Source: an uncultured Lachnospiraceae bacterium (GTDB lineage: Bacteria > Bacillota > Clostridia > Lachnospirales > Lachnospiraceae). Taken from it: a stretch of DNA of 64,000 bases. Of this stretch, positions 8,560-16,646 are shown piece after piece; the stretch's first letter is position 1, and every line of letters begins with the position of its first letter. The translations under genes were made by a program, and so were the position numbers. The notes beneath the pieces were generated by a model. The model worked only from the letters and a program-made list of their open reading frames with translations. It searched no databases and was not told the DNA's origin. Where the stretch lies: the NCBI GenBank assembly GCA_947626415.1, contig CANQSA010000002.1, positions 124,001 through 188,000 of the forward strand, given 5' to 3'.

Positions 8560-9675
8560 ATGGATCAGAGAATTCAGAAATTAGCGCATAATTTAATCTT
8601 TCACTCCGTCAAGGCGCAGCCGGGCGAAAACGTATATATCCACCATTTCGGTCCTTCGACACGGGAACTGGCAAGGCAGCTAGTCAAGGAAACCTATGCG
8701 GCGGGCGCCATTCCGTTTGTACATTATACCGATACGCGGCTGCAGCGGGAGATTCTCCTTAACTGTACGGAGGCACAGTTAACTCTGATGGCGGAGATCG
8801 ACGGTCTGGAAATGTCTAAAATGGACTGCTATATCGGAGTCCGCGGCTCGGATAATATCGCGGAGCTGTCCGATATCCCGGAAGAAAATATGGCGCTTTA
8901 TGAACGCTGTTATCAGGATCCGGTACACGGGCAGATCCGGGTTCCCAAAACCAAATGGGTTGTACTCCGTTATCCCAATGATTCCATGGCGCAGTTATCT
9001 AATACCAGCCTGGAAGCATTTGAAGATTTTTATTTTGACGTCTGTACGCTTGATTATTCCAAAATGGGAAAGGCAATGGAAGCGCTGGTTGCCCTGATGA
9101 ACCGGACGGACCGGGTGCGGATCACAGGCCCCGGCACAGATCTGCGGTTTTCCATCAAAGGGATCCCCGCGATTCCGTGCGCAGGCAGTATGAATATTCC
9201 GGACGGCGAAGTTTTTACCGCGCCGGTCCGGGACTCTGTCAACGGTACGATCACCTATAATACGCCTTCCGTGCTGCAGGGCTTTACCTACGAACAGGTT
9301 TCCCTGACTTTTGAAAACGGAAAGATCATAAACGCCGCTGCCAATGACACCGCGCGGATCAATAAAGTCTTTGACACTGATGAAGGCGCGCGGTATGTGG
9401 GAGAGTTTGCCATCGGCGTAAACCCTTATATTACAAAACCCATGAAAGATATTCTGTTCGACGAAAAGATCATGGGCTCCATTCACTTTACGCCGGGCCG
9501 GTGCTACGACGAGGCGCCAAACGGCAACGCCTCTTCGATCCACTGGGATCTGGTCCTGATCCAGACGCCGGAATGGGGCGGCGGCTCTATTTATTTTGAT
9601 GAGGTTCTGATCCGGAAAGACGGCCGCTTTGTCATTCCCGAACTGGAATGCCTGAATCCGGAAAATCTGCTTTAA
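8560..9675 (+). CDS. M29-family aminopeptidase
   Basis: 371-residue cytoplasmic metallo-aminopeptidase of the AmpS/PepS/aminopeptidase T family, releasing N-terminal amino acids from peptides; the length is typical. Recognisable stretches are the N-terminal SVKAQPGENVYIH, MNIPDGEVFTAPVRDSVNG (with the acidic metal ligand region), ARYVGEFAIGVNP and a C-terminal HFTPGRCYDEAPNGNASSIH/HWDLV segment with His and Asp ligands. The ATG at 8560 was chosen (AAAGGA about 11 nt upstream); the frame is open 33 codons further upstream but with no start codon supported by a ribosome site, and the promoter lies there. The gene is single and converges on the lipoprotein gene, with stop codons overlapping by 4 bp. 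Confidence 0.9.
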   Translation: MDQRIQKLAHNLIFHSVKAQPGENVYIHHFGPSTRELARQLVKETYAAGAIPFVHYTDTRLQREILLNCTEAQLTLMAEIDGLEMSKMDCYIGVRGSDNIAELSDIPEENMALYERCYQDPVHGQIRVPKTKWVVLRYPNDSMAQLSNTSLEAFEDFYFDVCTLDYSKMGKAMEALVALMNRTDRVRITGPGTDLRFSIKGIPAIPCAGSMNIPDGEVFTAPVRDSVNGTITYNTPSVLQGFTYEQVSLTFENGKIINAAANDTARINKVFDTDEGARYVGEFAIGVNPYITKPMKDILFDEKIMGSIHFTPGRCYDEAPNGNASSIHWDLVLIQTPEWGGGSIYFDEVLIRKDGRFVIPELECLNPENLL

Positions 9676-11633
9676 CCCTGAACCGGGCTTTTCGCGAACG
9701 CTTTGACTTTCGGGAAACACTCGCGCAGGACTTCAAACAGATACGCTGCTTTCGCCTGGATATGCGAGGACTTGCAGGCCTCTGTCCGATCAGAGGTCTG
9801 TTCGGGCCCCATGAAATTTTCAAAGATCCTTGCCCGATCCTCTCCGGCAAAGGTCTTGCTGTACCCGTCTATAAAATATATCTCCGAATCTTCCGCATCC
9901 GGCGTATATTCCGGAAAGGCCGCGGAATCGATATCCATGCCGTCCTCTGTTACATAGGTATAAAAATAATCAAACCCCTTCGGATTTAACGCCATCCATT
10001 TATCGTAATCAAATCCCTCTGCCTTTCCGTCAAGCGTCATGGCGTCGATCTTATATTCCAGATGGTGCCACAGTTCATGATAAAGACAATTTCGGATCAT
10101 ATCCGCGTCATTGGAAGAAATATCCAGTACGATTATATTTTTATCCTCCATCTGCAGAGAATATCCCATTGCCGATGAGATCCCGGTATCATATCCCCGG
10201 ATCAGCGTTCCGCACAGATAAAGATCCAGTCCCTTCATTTCATCATATACAAATTCCAGGAAGAAATTCTCCCCCAGCTTTTTCTCCACAGACTCCAGAA
10301 CTTCTAACGCCGTACCGATCGCTTTTTCGTCTTCTATGGGATTAACGGCAAAATCAGGGAAAAACCGGATCGCGTCCTCTCTCGTATGGATCGTGATCCC
10401 GCACTCCTCTTCCAGTTCACGGATGCGGCGGTTGTTGTCTGCCGGATTTCCCGCCTCGCTAAAGTAATTAGGCTCCGGATCCGATTCCGGCGTATACGCT
10501 GAAATGGTTTCCGTATAGTCCCACAGACCGATTCCTGCATTCTGCTCATTTTCATACGTCATTAACACATAAGGAGAACTTTCACTGTCCAGTCCAAAGA
10601 AACGGTACAGATTCTCTGCGCCGTTCAGCTGCAGAACGCCGGCCAGTTTTCCCTGCTGCCGGTCATAGATCCGTACCAGTTCTCTCTCGCTGTCGTTTTC
10701 CGCATAACTGTCTGTCAGGAAAAAGCGGTCATTGCTGTCATACAAAATGCTTCCGGCTTCATTGTCCTCCTCCAGAGCAAAGCTCGTAACCAGACGATTC
10801 CGGTCCAGATCCACCCAGCGCACAACCGGATCGTCCAGAAACCCGTAAAATAAAATACTGTTTCGGCCGGCTATCCGATTATTGTTACTGTTTCCGATCT
10901 CCAGTTTTCCCGTCTCTATCAGATAATAACCGTCTCCTTCTTTATCCCCGCTTTCACTATATCCATCCACAAACAGGATCTGCCGGTCCTCCAGCATGCC
11001 GGAAAGCGCACAGTCCGCATAGATCTCCTGAAAATCCGTCAGTTTTTCCGCCTGTTCTTTGGAAAAATCATAACGCCAGAGTTCGGTCTGGTTTTCGATC
11101 AGATACAGGACTTCATTGGTCTGATCGAAATAATATTCTCCGATCTCCCGCCCGATCTCACAGGTTTTCTCCAGCTGCCAGTCCGCGTTATAGATCAGAA
11201 CCTGTCCTTCATAAGAGAAACAGTACACCCTGCCGTCCTGCCCCGGTCTGACTGCCAGGCAGGTTTTTTCTTCCGACTGGCAGGGAACCGGTTCCGATAC
11301 CGCTCCGGTCCGGATATTCTTCTTTGCGATATACCATTTTTCCCGGTCGCTCCACCGGCTGTCCGTATCGCAGAGAATGACTGCATACGTATCCTGTTCG
11401 CATTGGAAACCGTCAAACGGCGTCTTGCCCGGAATTTCCTTTTCGTCCATCAGCCGGTATATATGATCCTGTATCTGCTCAAGCGATATCGTCTCTTCCT
11501 TCTGGGTTTCTTCGACTGCAGGAACCGTCTCCGTCTGCTTCTGCTCCTCTTTCCTGTCTCCGCAGCCGCTGCAGGAAAGCAGAACAGCCGCAGCTATCAG
11601 GAAAGCCGTCCATTGTAAAACACCCTTTTTCAT
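9672..11633 (-). CDS. Lipoprotein with beta-propeller-like part and HExxH metalloprotease-like motif
   Basis: 653 residues, not recognised as a named family. The N-terminus is a lipoprotein signal (MKKGVLQWTAFLIAAAVLL, then SCSGC with the probable lipidated Cys), so it should sit on the outer face of the membrane. The middle (~90-400) has repeated short beta-like strands with WRYDFSKEQ and VRIYDRQQG-like turns, suggesting a propeller. Near residues 519-523 is HELWH, a zinc-peptidase HExxH motif, followed about 75 residues later by FAGEDRARIFENF, which could supply the third (Glu) ligand of a gluzincin. It lies 18 bp after the membrane-protein gene and looks co-transcribed with it. Peptidase activity is an inference from the motif only. 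Confidence 0.6.
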   Translation of the reverse strand: MKKGVLQWTAFLIAAAVLLSCSGCGDRKEEQKQTETVPAVEETQKEETISLEQIQDHIYRLMDEKEIPGKTPFDGFQCEQDTYAVILCDTDSRWSDREKWYIAKKNIRTGAVSEPVPCQSEEKTCLAVRPGQDGRVYCFSYEGQVLIYNADWQLEKTCEIGREIGEYYFDQTNEVLYLIENQTELWRYDFSKEQAEKLTDFQEIYADCALSGMLEDRQILFVDGYSESGDKEGDGYYLIETGKLEIGNSNNNRIAGRNSILFYGFLDDPVVRWVDLDRNRLVTSFALEEDNEAGSILYDSNDRFFLTDSYAENDSERELVRIYDRQQGKLAGVLQLNGAENLYRFFGLDSESSPYVLMTYENEQNAGIGLWDYTETISAYTPESDPEPNYFSEAGNPADNNRRIRELEEECGITIHTREDAIRFFPDFAVNPIEDEKAIGTALEVLESVEKKLGENFFLEFVYDEMKGLDLYLCGTLIRGYDTGISSAMGYSLQMEDKNIIVLDISSNDADMIRNCLYHELWHHLEYKIDAMTLDGKAEGFDYDKWMALNPKGFDYFYTYVTEDGMDIDSAAFPEYTPDAEDSEIYFIDGYSKTFAGEDRARIFENFMGPEQTSDRTEACKSSHIQAKAAYLFEVLRECFPKVKAFAKSPVQG

Positions 11634-11651
11634 ACGGTCTCCACCCTTCGA

Positions 11652-13796
11652 TCAAGATTTAAACGTTTCCCGGTAACTCCATATCACCTGATTGCTGCTG
11701 TCCGTAAAAAATCCTTTCCACTGGTCAGCCGCCTGCTGTGCCCGCGCCATCGAGGTTTCCACGCTCTGCAGTTTTCCAAGTCCGTAAACATAGTAATTGG
11801 AATCCTTTTTCTGCAGTTCTTTAATTGTCAGCGTATTCTCTGCCGCCATCTGTATCATTTCCGGCGTCCGTACCTGTATTTTTTCCGAACTGATCACAGC
11901 GGACGCATAGCGCAGCACGACTTCGGTCTGTCTGGCCTCTGTAACGATCGTTCCCAGTGTCACGCCCGAGGTTTCCGGCTCCGTATTGCTTAAAATCTGA
12001 TCTGTTCCCATATTTTTCAGCGATACGGATTTTCCCTTCTGTTTTTTCTGTACCAGATCAAACGCGATCCGCGCGGAGGTAACGTCACAGTTGGTAATCA
12101 GTCGGTTTTTCTTTTGATACTCCTTTAAAACCTGTTTTTCGGAATCAATGATCGTAAGTTTCGAGATCAAAATCTGCCTGCTTCCGTCTATCGATACGAT
12201 ATTGCCTTCTTCTACGGTTCCATAGGCAAAGTCTTCTCCCAAAAATCCAATCGGAACCAGAATTTTTCCTTCGCTTCCTTCCAGGATCAGATCCATACCG
12301 GTCTGCAGATCTTTGATCCGGATCGTATTATTGGTTTCCAGCGCGTCTGTCCAGGCCAGTCTCCGCCCGCTTTCATCAGAGCAATATCCGTCCTGCGGCA
12401 GATCGGGAATCAGCTGAATATAAGTTTTTCCCTGCAGATCTACGCAGTAAATGCCCGGATCCAGATAAATATAGAAAAACTGTTCTGTCAGATAACAAAT
12501 TTTATGAATGCTTTCTTTTAAAACGGAATACGGCCGGTCCGACGGCAGAAAGATCAGTTCCTCCGCCCGGTTGGTCTCACTGTTATAGCGATACAGCACC
12601 ACGCCGTTTTCCCCTTCCAGCGTTCCCCGGTTCATATAGCCGTATACCAGAAAATCTATCGTTCCTTCGTCGGTCACATTCACGATCTCGATCCCATGAT
12701 CCGCGATCCGGTCTCTGATACTCTGATGCGCATCGTCATAGAAAGAAAAGATCCGGGTGATCCGGTTTGCGTCCGTATCCATCAGCCAAAGCTGATTTTC
12801 CTTAACAAAAGCGATCTGCCGGCGATCCCCGCTTGTCCGATAAGCAATCTCCAGGTCGCTGTCGATTCCCAGATTCATGCGGCTCGCAGATACGTTGCCG
12901 ATCTCGGGATTATAGACCTGTTCCATTTTTCTGTCAAAGGAAACCAGATACGTCCTGCCTTCGTGATAGCAGATCCGATAAAATTCCGTTACGTGATATT
13001 GAACGGGAATATCTTCTCCTTCTATTGTTTGTCCGTCGTAGGTTAAAACATAGGAACCGGTTTCACTGTTTATATCCGATATCGTCACCTGCGGTTCGCT
13101 TGTCCGTTCCAGTTTGAAATTATCCCAGGTGATCTGCTTAAAGGAAGCCGTAATATCTACATGTCCCAAATTATTGTTCCGCGCCGTTTCGGAAGGCTCG
13201 ATATACGGGATGATCGACTCCGCTTCCTTCGGATCAAAGGTTTTATCACTGAAATCTTTAAGGAACGCGATCTGCGAAGAGATTGGTGCGTCCGGCAGAT
13301 AGCGCAGTACGGAATAATAGTACAGTGCCTTTTGACTCTCTGTCGCAAGCGTGATCCGCAGCATATAATCATCCAAAGTCCCGATCTCATCCGACAGGGC
13401 AGTCAGAACCAAAATGCCGGTCTCCGTTTTTTCCCAGGCGGGGGATACATAGTGATCGACCTGCGTTCCGTCCATTTCCAGGACGTCAATCGTAACGCCT
13501 GTAATATGGTTCCCAAAGCCTTCTACTTCAAATTCCAGATCCCGTCCGGCTCCCAGGACCGTCAGCTGATCCCGCATATACCGCAGATCCATTTCCATTC
13601 TATAGCCCTGCAGCGTTGTGACCGGGTTTCCTTCAAATCTGGTATGTATGATTGGGAAAGCGGCCTCCTGGATCAGATCTGCTTTTTCCTCCGTTTCCTG
13701 TATAGACAGCTTATAAAAACGGTAGCCGCCGTAGCCGGCGATTACCAGAATGCATAACAGCAGCAAGCCCAGTCCCTTATATATCTCTCGTTTCAT
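11652..13796 (-). CDS. Membrane-anchored propeller-like protein of unknown function
   Basis: 714 residues, function unknown. It begins with a short positive segment and one membrane helix (GLGLLLLCILVIAGYGGYRF). The rest is probably outside the cell and beta-rich, with propeller-like pieces such as NQLWLMDTDANRITRIFSF and IRIKDLQTGMDLILEG. The start is the ATG at 13796 with GAGGAA close upstream; the frame stays open 18 codons further but those codons fold into a small hairpin and have no ribosome site. It is co-transcribed with the downstream HExxH lipoprotein, which has a similar propeller-like part, so the two may work together at the cell surface. Transcription starts at a good promoter and runs through a structured leader of about 115 nt. 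Confidence 0.6.
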   Translation of the reverse strand: MKREIYKGLGLLLLCILVIAGYGGYRFYKLSIQETEEKADLIQEAAFPIIHTRFEGNPVTTLQGYRMEMDLRYMRDQLTVLGAGRDLEFEVEGFGNHITGVTIDVLEMDGTQVDHYVSPAWEKTETGILVLTALSDEIGTLDDYMLRITLATESQKALYYYSVLRYLPDAPISSQIAFLKDFSDKTFDPKEAESIIPYIEPSETARNNNLGHVDITASFKQITWDNFKLERTSEPQVTISDINSETGSYVLTYDGQTIEGEDIPVQYHVTEFYRICYHEGRTYLVSFDRKMEQVYNPEIGNVSASRMNLGIDSDLEIAYRTSGDRRQIAFVKENQLWLMDTDANRITRIFSFYDDAHQSIRDRIADHGIEIVNVTDEGTIDFLVYGYMNRGTLEGENGVVLYRYNSETNRAEELIFLPSDRPYSVLKESIHKICYLTEQFFYIYLDPGIYCVDLQGKTYIQLIPDLPQDGYCSDESGRRLAWTDALETNNTIRIKDLQTGMDLILEGSEGKILVPIGFLGEDFAYGTVEEGNIVSIDGSRQILISKLTIIDSEKQVLKEYQKKNRLITNCDVTSARIAFDLVQKKQKGKSVSLKNMGTDQILSNTEPETSGVTLGTIVTEARQTEVVLRYASAVISSEKIQVRTPEMIQMAAENTLTIKELQKKDSNYYVYGLGKLQSVETSMARAQQAADQWKGFFTDSSNQVIWSYRETFKS

Positions 13797-13865
13797 ATTG
13801 TTCCTCTCTGCGCCGAAGCAGCGCATACAACGCGAAGCGTAAACGGACATCTATCGTCTGTTTTC

Positions 13866-13901
13866 GCAGGCGGTACCCTATACGCCTGCCGGGGTACCGC
13901 C
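13866..13901 (-). promoter_or_regulatory. Structured leader with two mutually exclusive hairpins
   Basis: In the leader RNA of the membrane-protein/lipoprotein operon, GGCGGTACCC and GGGTACCGCC form a perfect 10-bp stem. The loop contains GCAGGCG, which can instead pair with CGCCTGC overlapping the 3' arm. Both stems use the same bases, so only one can form at a time. No run of T follows, so this is not a plain terminator. Confidence 0.5.
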
Positions 13902-13920
13902 GTCTGATCTTTCGGCTTCC

Positions 13921-13949
13921 ATTATACGATACGGATTTGCCTTTATCAA
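13921..13949 (-). promoter_or_regulatory. Sigma-A promoter of the membrane-protein/lipoprotein operon
   Basis: Minus strand -35 TTGATA (13944-13949), 17-bp spacer, -10 TATAAT (13921-13926). The -35 overlaps the stop of the preceding small gene, and the start of transcription is predicted near 13914. Confidence 0.75.
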
Positions 13950-14287
13950 TAGGGGATAAAAAATTGATTGCGATTTTTGTAGTTCCGATAGCGGCGCCGC
14001 CGCATCATCATTTCCTGACAAAGCATGACCGGAACGATCTGGTCGATCCAGTCCTGATTTCGTTCATTCCGGCATTTCTGACAAACCTTCTTACACCGGA
14101 GGCGCATCATAAAACGGTCCGGATATTCGTCGAACATAGGGCTTCCATCGTATTCCATCTGGTCGCAGAACTCCTCGATCTCCTGCTGTATTTTCCGCAT
14201 TTCCGCCGGATAAAGCTGTTTCAGATAATGGTAATCGCGCCGTTCTGCTTCCGCATTTCCGAAATTATAATATGTGCCTTCAAACAT
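13946..14287 (-). CDS. Small conserved-looking protein of unknown function
   Basis: 113 residues, no family recognised. It is rich in Met, Arg, Glu and Tyr, has no signal peptide or membrane helix, and contains KVCQKCRNERN with a CxxC that could bind metal. The C-terminus is basic (MMMRRRRYRNYKNRN), compatible with nucleic-acid or phosphate binding, but this is guesswork. A GGTGGAG ribosome site lies about 8 nt upstream of the ATG. It follows the YwmB-like gene by 61 bp on the same strand and may share its transcript. The -35 box of the next operon overlaps its stop codon. Confidence 0.55.
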   Translation of the reverse strand: MFEGTYYNFGNAEAERRDYHYLKQLYPAEMRKIQQEIEEFCDQMEYDGSPMFDEYPDRFMMRLRCKKVCQKCRNERNQDWIDQIVPVMLCQEMMMRRRRYRNYKNRNQFFIPY

Positions 14288-14348
14288 ATTGTCACTCCAC
14301 CACTTTCTCGCTTTATCTTATGAAAAAAAATACGTTTCGTTCCTGATT

Positions 14349-15083
14349 TTAATAATCCAGATCCAGGATCGGCGCAGCCAGGTAGATCCTGGTCTGATCA
14401 TTCTGCTCGTCGTAGGTGATCGCGATATTGAGATTTACGGTCTCACCGCCCACGGTAACGCTGTCTTCCATTTGATCCGTATAGCCGTATACCGTATACA
14501 GACCACCGTCCCTGCCATCGATCACCAGCCTGCTTCCCGTATCCTCCAATAATTGTTCCACGATCGCCTCTTTCTGAGCGTCGCTGCACTTTCCGTCGAT
14601 CAGTCCCATGATATTAACCGTTACCTGGGGGTCTTCCACAAACCGGCTGGCCGCTTTTTTGATCTGCTGTCTGTAATATAACGCACTTTCCGCAGAATCT
14701 TTCAGCGCCAGATTCACATAAAAATAATGAGCCGGAGACTCTTCTTCCACAGTAAGAAGTTTGATCGCCGCAGAATATTGATCCGTTTGTTTTGCCAGCA
14801 CCCGTACCGTCCCGTTTTCATTTTCTTCCTCATACAAGGTGTACCGGTCATGCAGTCCCATGTCATCGGCAAGCTGCACCAGTATTTCCTCTTTTTGTCT
14901 TAAAGTCAGATCTCCTTTTCCGTAATAGGCCATGCATTCCACTGTAGAAACCGTTTCTTTACAGGCCAGACTCGCAAACGCGCTTACCACCCGATTTTCC
15001 GCTTCTCTCTGAAACGGCATAAACAAAACCACGCCGACGATCAGAGCCAGGCAGCCTGCCCCGTAATAAATCCATTGACGCAT
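14349..15083 (-). CDS. YwmB-like (DUF1779/TATA-box-binding-like) extracytoplasmic protein
   Basis: 244 residues with an N-terminal membrane helix or signal (WIYYGAGCLALIVGVVLFMP). Two features recall YwmB of Bacillus: the segment YYGKGDLTLRQKEEILVQLA followed by a strand with VRVLAKQTDQYSAAIKLLTV, and a second half of the same alpha/beta type (KCSDAQKEAIVEQLL, RLVIDGRDGGLYTVYGYTD). In Bacillus the gene sits beside murAA and spoIID; here those neighbours are absent, and the function is unknown, with a cell-envelope or sporulation role inferred only by family. AGGAG lies about 10 nt before the ATG. It follows the dCMP deaminase gene by 73 bp, on the same strand. Confidence 0.65.
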   Translation of the reverse strand: MRQWIYYGAGCLALIVGVVLFMPFQREAENRVVSAFASLACKETVSTVECMAYYGKGDLTLRQKEEILVQLADDMGLHDRYTLYEEENENGTVRVLAKQTDQYSAAIKLLTVEEESPAHYFYVNLALKDSAESALYYRQQIKKAASRFVEDPQVTVNIMGLIDGKCSDAQKEAIVEQLLEDTGSRLVIDGRDGGLYTVYGYTDQMEDSVTVGGETVNLNIAITYDEQNDQTRIYLAAPILDLDY

Positions 15084-15156
15084 AAAAACCGATCTCCTTT
15101 CTGTTGTTATTGAAAGGATAACCGGTTTTTTGGTTTATAAACAAAAACTGTTTTTC

Positions 15157-15645
15157 TTATAGCTGAATGGTAATGCTTCGCCCTGTCCGCTGATATGGGA
15201 TCAATTTCACGCCCGCGGTCTGCAGCATCCGCTTTGAGGCCTGTACCGACGGCGTATCCGCATATTTATCACAATCGTATACGATAGAAGTGATCCCACT
15301 CTGGATGATTGCTTTGGCGCATTCATTGCAGGGAAACAGGGTCACATACATCTTACAGCCTTCCAGACTGCCGCCGCGGTAATTTAAGATCGCGTTTAAT
15401 TCGCTGTGTGTAGAATAAAAGTATTTATTCTCCAGCGGATTCTCATTGACCCGGTTCCATGGAAATTCATCGTCCGAGCATCCGGTCGGAAATCCGTTAT
15501 AGCCTATAGACAAAATCTTATTGGCCGCGCTGACAATACAGGCGCCTACCTGTGTGCCGGGATCCTTCGACCGCATTGCCGCCAGATACGCCACTCCCAT
15601 AAAATATTCATCCCAGGAAATATAATCTGTTCGCTTTTCACCCAT
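15157..15645 (-). CDS. dCMP deaminase (ComEB-like)
   Basis: Zinc-dependent deoxycytidylate deaminase converting dCMP to dUMP, the substrate for thymidylate synthase. The 162-residue product carries the cytidine-deaminase signature: HSELNAIL (His zinc ligand plus catalytic Glu) and FPCNECAKAI (two Cys ligands), with SKDPGTQVGACIV before it. The start is ATG 15645 with GAGAGG 6 nt upstream; 13 further upstream codons overlap the end of rpiB and are not needed. In Bacillus the relative is called comEB because of its location, although it is a nucleotide enzyme. It follows rpiB by 32 bp in the Sua5 operon. Confidence 0.92.
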   Translation of the reverse strand: MGEKRTDYISWDEYFMGVAYLAAMRSKDPGTQVGACIVSAANKILSIGYNGFPTGCSDDEFPWNRVNENPLENKYFYSTHSELNAILNYRGGSLEGCKMYVTLFPCNECAKAIIQSGITSIVYDCDKYADTPSVQASKRMLQTAGVKLIPYQRTGRSITIQL

Positions 15646-15677
15646 GGTACGCCTCTCTTTCCGGCAGACGCCCGGAT

Positions 15678-16109
15678 CTAACAACCTTCGATCTGGCTGA
15701 TCCTTCTGATATGCCGTTCGTCATTGGAAAACGGGGTATCCAGAAATGTATCGACAATTTTGATTGCCAGTCCGGCTCCTACTACACGTCCGCCAAGTGC
15801 CAGAATATTGGCATTGTTATGCTGTCTTGTAGCCTCCGCACAGAAGCAGTCCGTACACAGCGCGCACCGCACGCCCGGAATCTTATTCGCGGTAATCGAA
15901 ATCCCGATTCCGGTTCCGCAGATCAGGATCCCGAATTCACATTCACCGTCCACGACTGCCTTTCCTACTTCTTTCGCATATACGGGATAATCGCAGGATG
16001 CTTCCTCATAACATCCGAAATCCTTATACGCGATCCCTCTTTCTTCCAAATGCTTCATAATCTCCTGTTTTAACGCGAACCCACCATGGTCGCTTCCGAT
16101 TGCTATCAT
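15678..16109 (-). CDS. rpiB: Ribose-5-phosphate isomerase B
   Basis: 143-residue RpiB/LacA-type isomerase interconverting ribose-5-phosphate and ribulose-5-phosphate in the pentose phosphate pathway. Diagnostic stretches are the N-terminal IAIGSDHGGFALK, the phosphate-binding loop ICGTGIGISITANK, and CALCTDCFCAEATRQHNNAN containing the family's catalytic Cys region. The start is ATG 16109 directly behind GGAGG; the 12 upstream codons in frame have no ribosome site. It follows the phosphatase gene in the same order as Bacillus ywlE-ywlF. D-allose-6-phosphate isomerase is an alternative activity of this fold. Confidence 0.93.
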   Translation of the reverse strand: MIAIGSDHGGFALKQEIMKHLEERGIAYKDFGCYEEASCDYPVYAKEVGKAVVDGECEFGILICGTGIGISITANKIPGVRCALCTDCFCAEATRQHNNANILALGGRVVGAGLAIKIVDTFLDTPFSNDERHIRRISQIEGC

Positions 16110-16178
16110 TTCTCCTCCATTCCGCCACACCCATGTGACAATCAAATTTAATTTTCGTTTATTTTTTCGGTTCCGCGG

Positions 16179-16628
16179 CTACGCCTCACTGTTCAGTCTG
16201 GCGATCACTTTGGAAACCAGATCCTCCAACTCCTCATAAAACTCCCCGTACGCCTGCAGATCACCGCCGTAAGGATCGCCTATATCTCCGGTCTCATTCA
16301 CAAATTCTTTCACCGTGTATATGTTGACTGCCTCTTTATAATCCGCATAAATCCCTTCTTTCAGCTTGTCCGACATAACCAGAACCAGCACGTCTTCCGA
16401 AAAGTCTTTTTCTTCTAACTGCCGTGTTCTGTGGTTTTCCAGGGAAATCCCCTTACTCTTTCCTATGTCTACCGCTTTCGGATTGGCCGGTTCCGGAAAC
16501 AATACAATAACACCTCTTGACTCTGCCCTTATATCCGTATCGGCATGACGGTTAAAGATCTCTGCCGCCAACGGACTTCTGCAGGTATTGCTCCTGCAAA
16601 CAAATATGACTTTGTGATAGGTCAACAT
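16179..16628 (-). CDS. Low-Mr phosphatase, likely protein-arginine phosphatase (YwlE-like)
   Basis: 149-residue low-molecular-weight phosphatase. The P-loop CRSNTCRS (residues 11-18) fits the CX5R(S/T) signature, and GDPYGG near residue 118 supplies the general-acid Asp. At the P-loop position that tells apart the two subgroups it has Thr (CxxNTCR, as in YwlE) rather than the Ile of tyrosine phosphatases (CLGNICR). By established work on YwlE this favours phospho-arginine as substrate, counteracting the McsB kinase; no mcsB is in the window. Gene order Sua5 - this - rpiB matches Bacillus ywlC - ywlE - ywlF and supports the call. AAGGA lies 6-7 nt before the ATG. Confidence 0.85.
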   Translation of the reverse strand: MLTYHKVIFVCRSNTCRSPLAAEIFNRHADTDIRAESRGVIVLFPEPANPKAVDIGKSKGISLENHRTRQLEEKDFSEDVLVLVMSDKLKEGIYADYKEAVNIYTVKEFVNETGDIGDPYGGDLQAYGEFYEELEDLVSKVIARLNSEA

Positions 16629-16646
16629 ATGCTTTCCTTCTTTCTG

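Noticed and set aside
13797-13850. Upstream extension of the 714-residue membrane protein
   Set aside because: No ribosome site before the far ATG, the codons form part of the structured leader, and the internal ATG with GAGGAA starts a normal membrane anchor.
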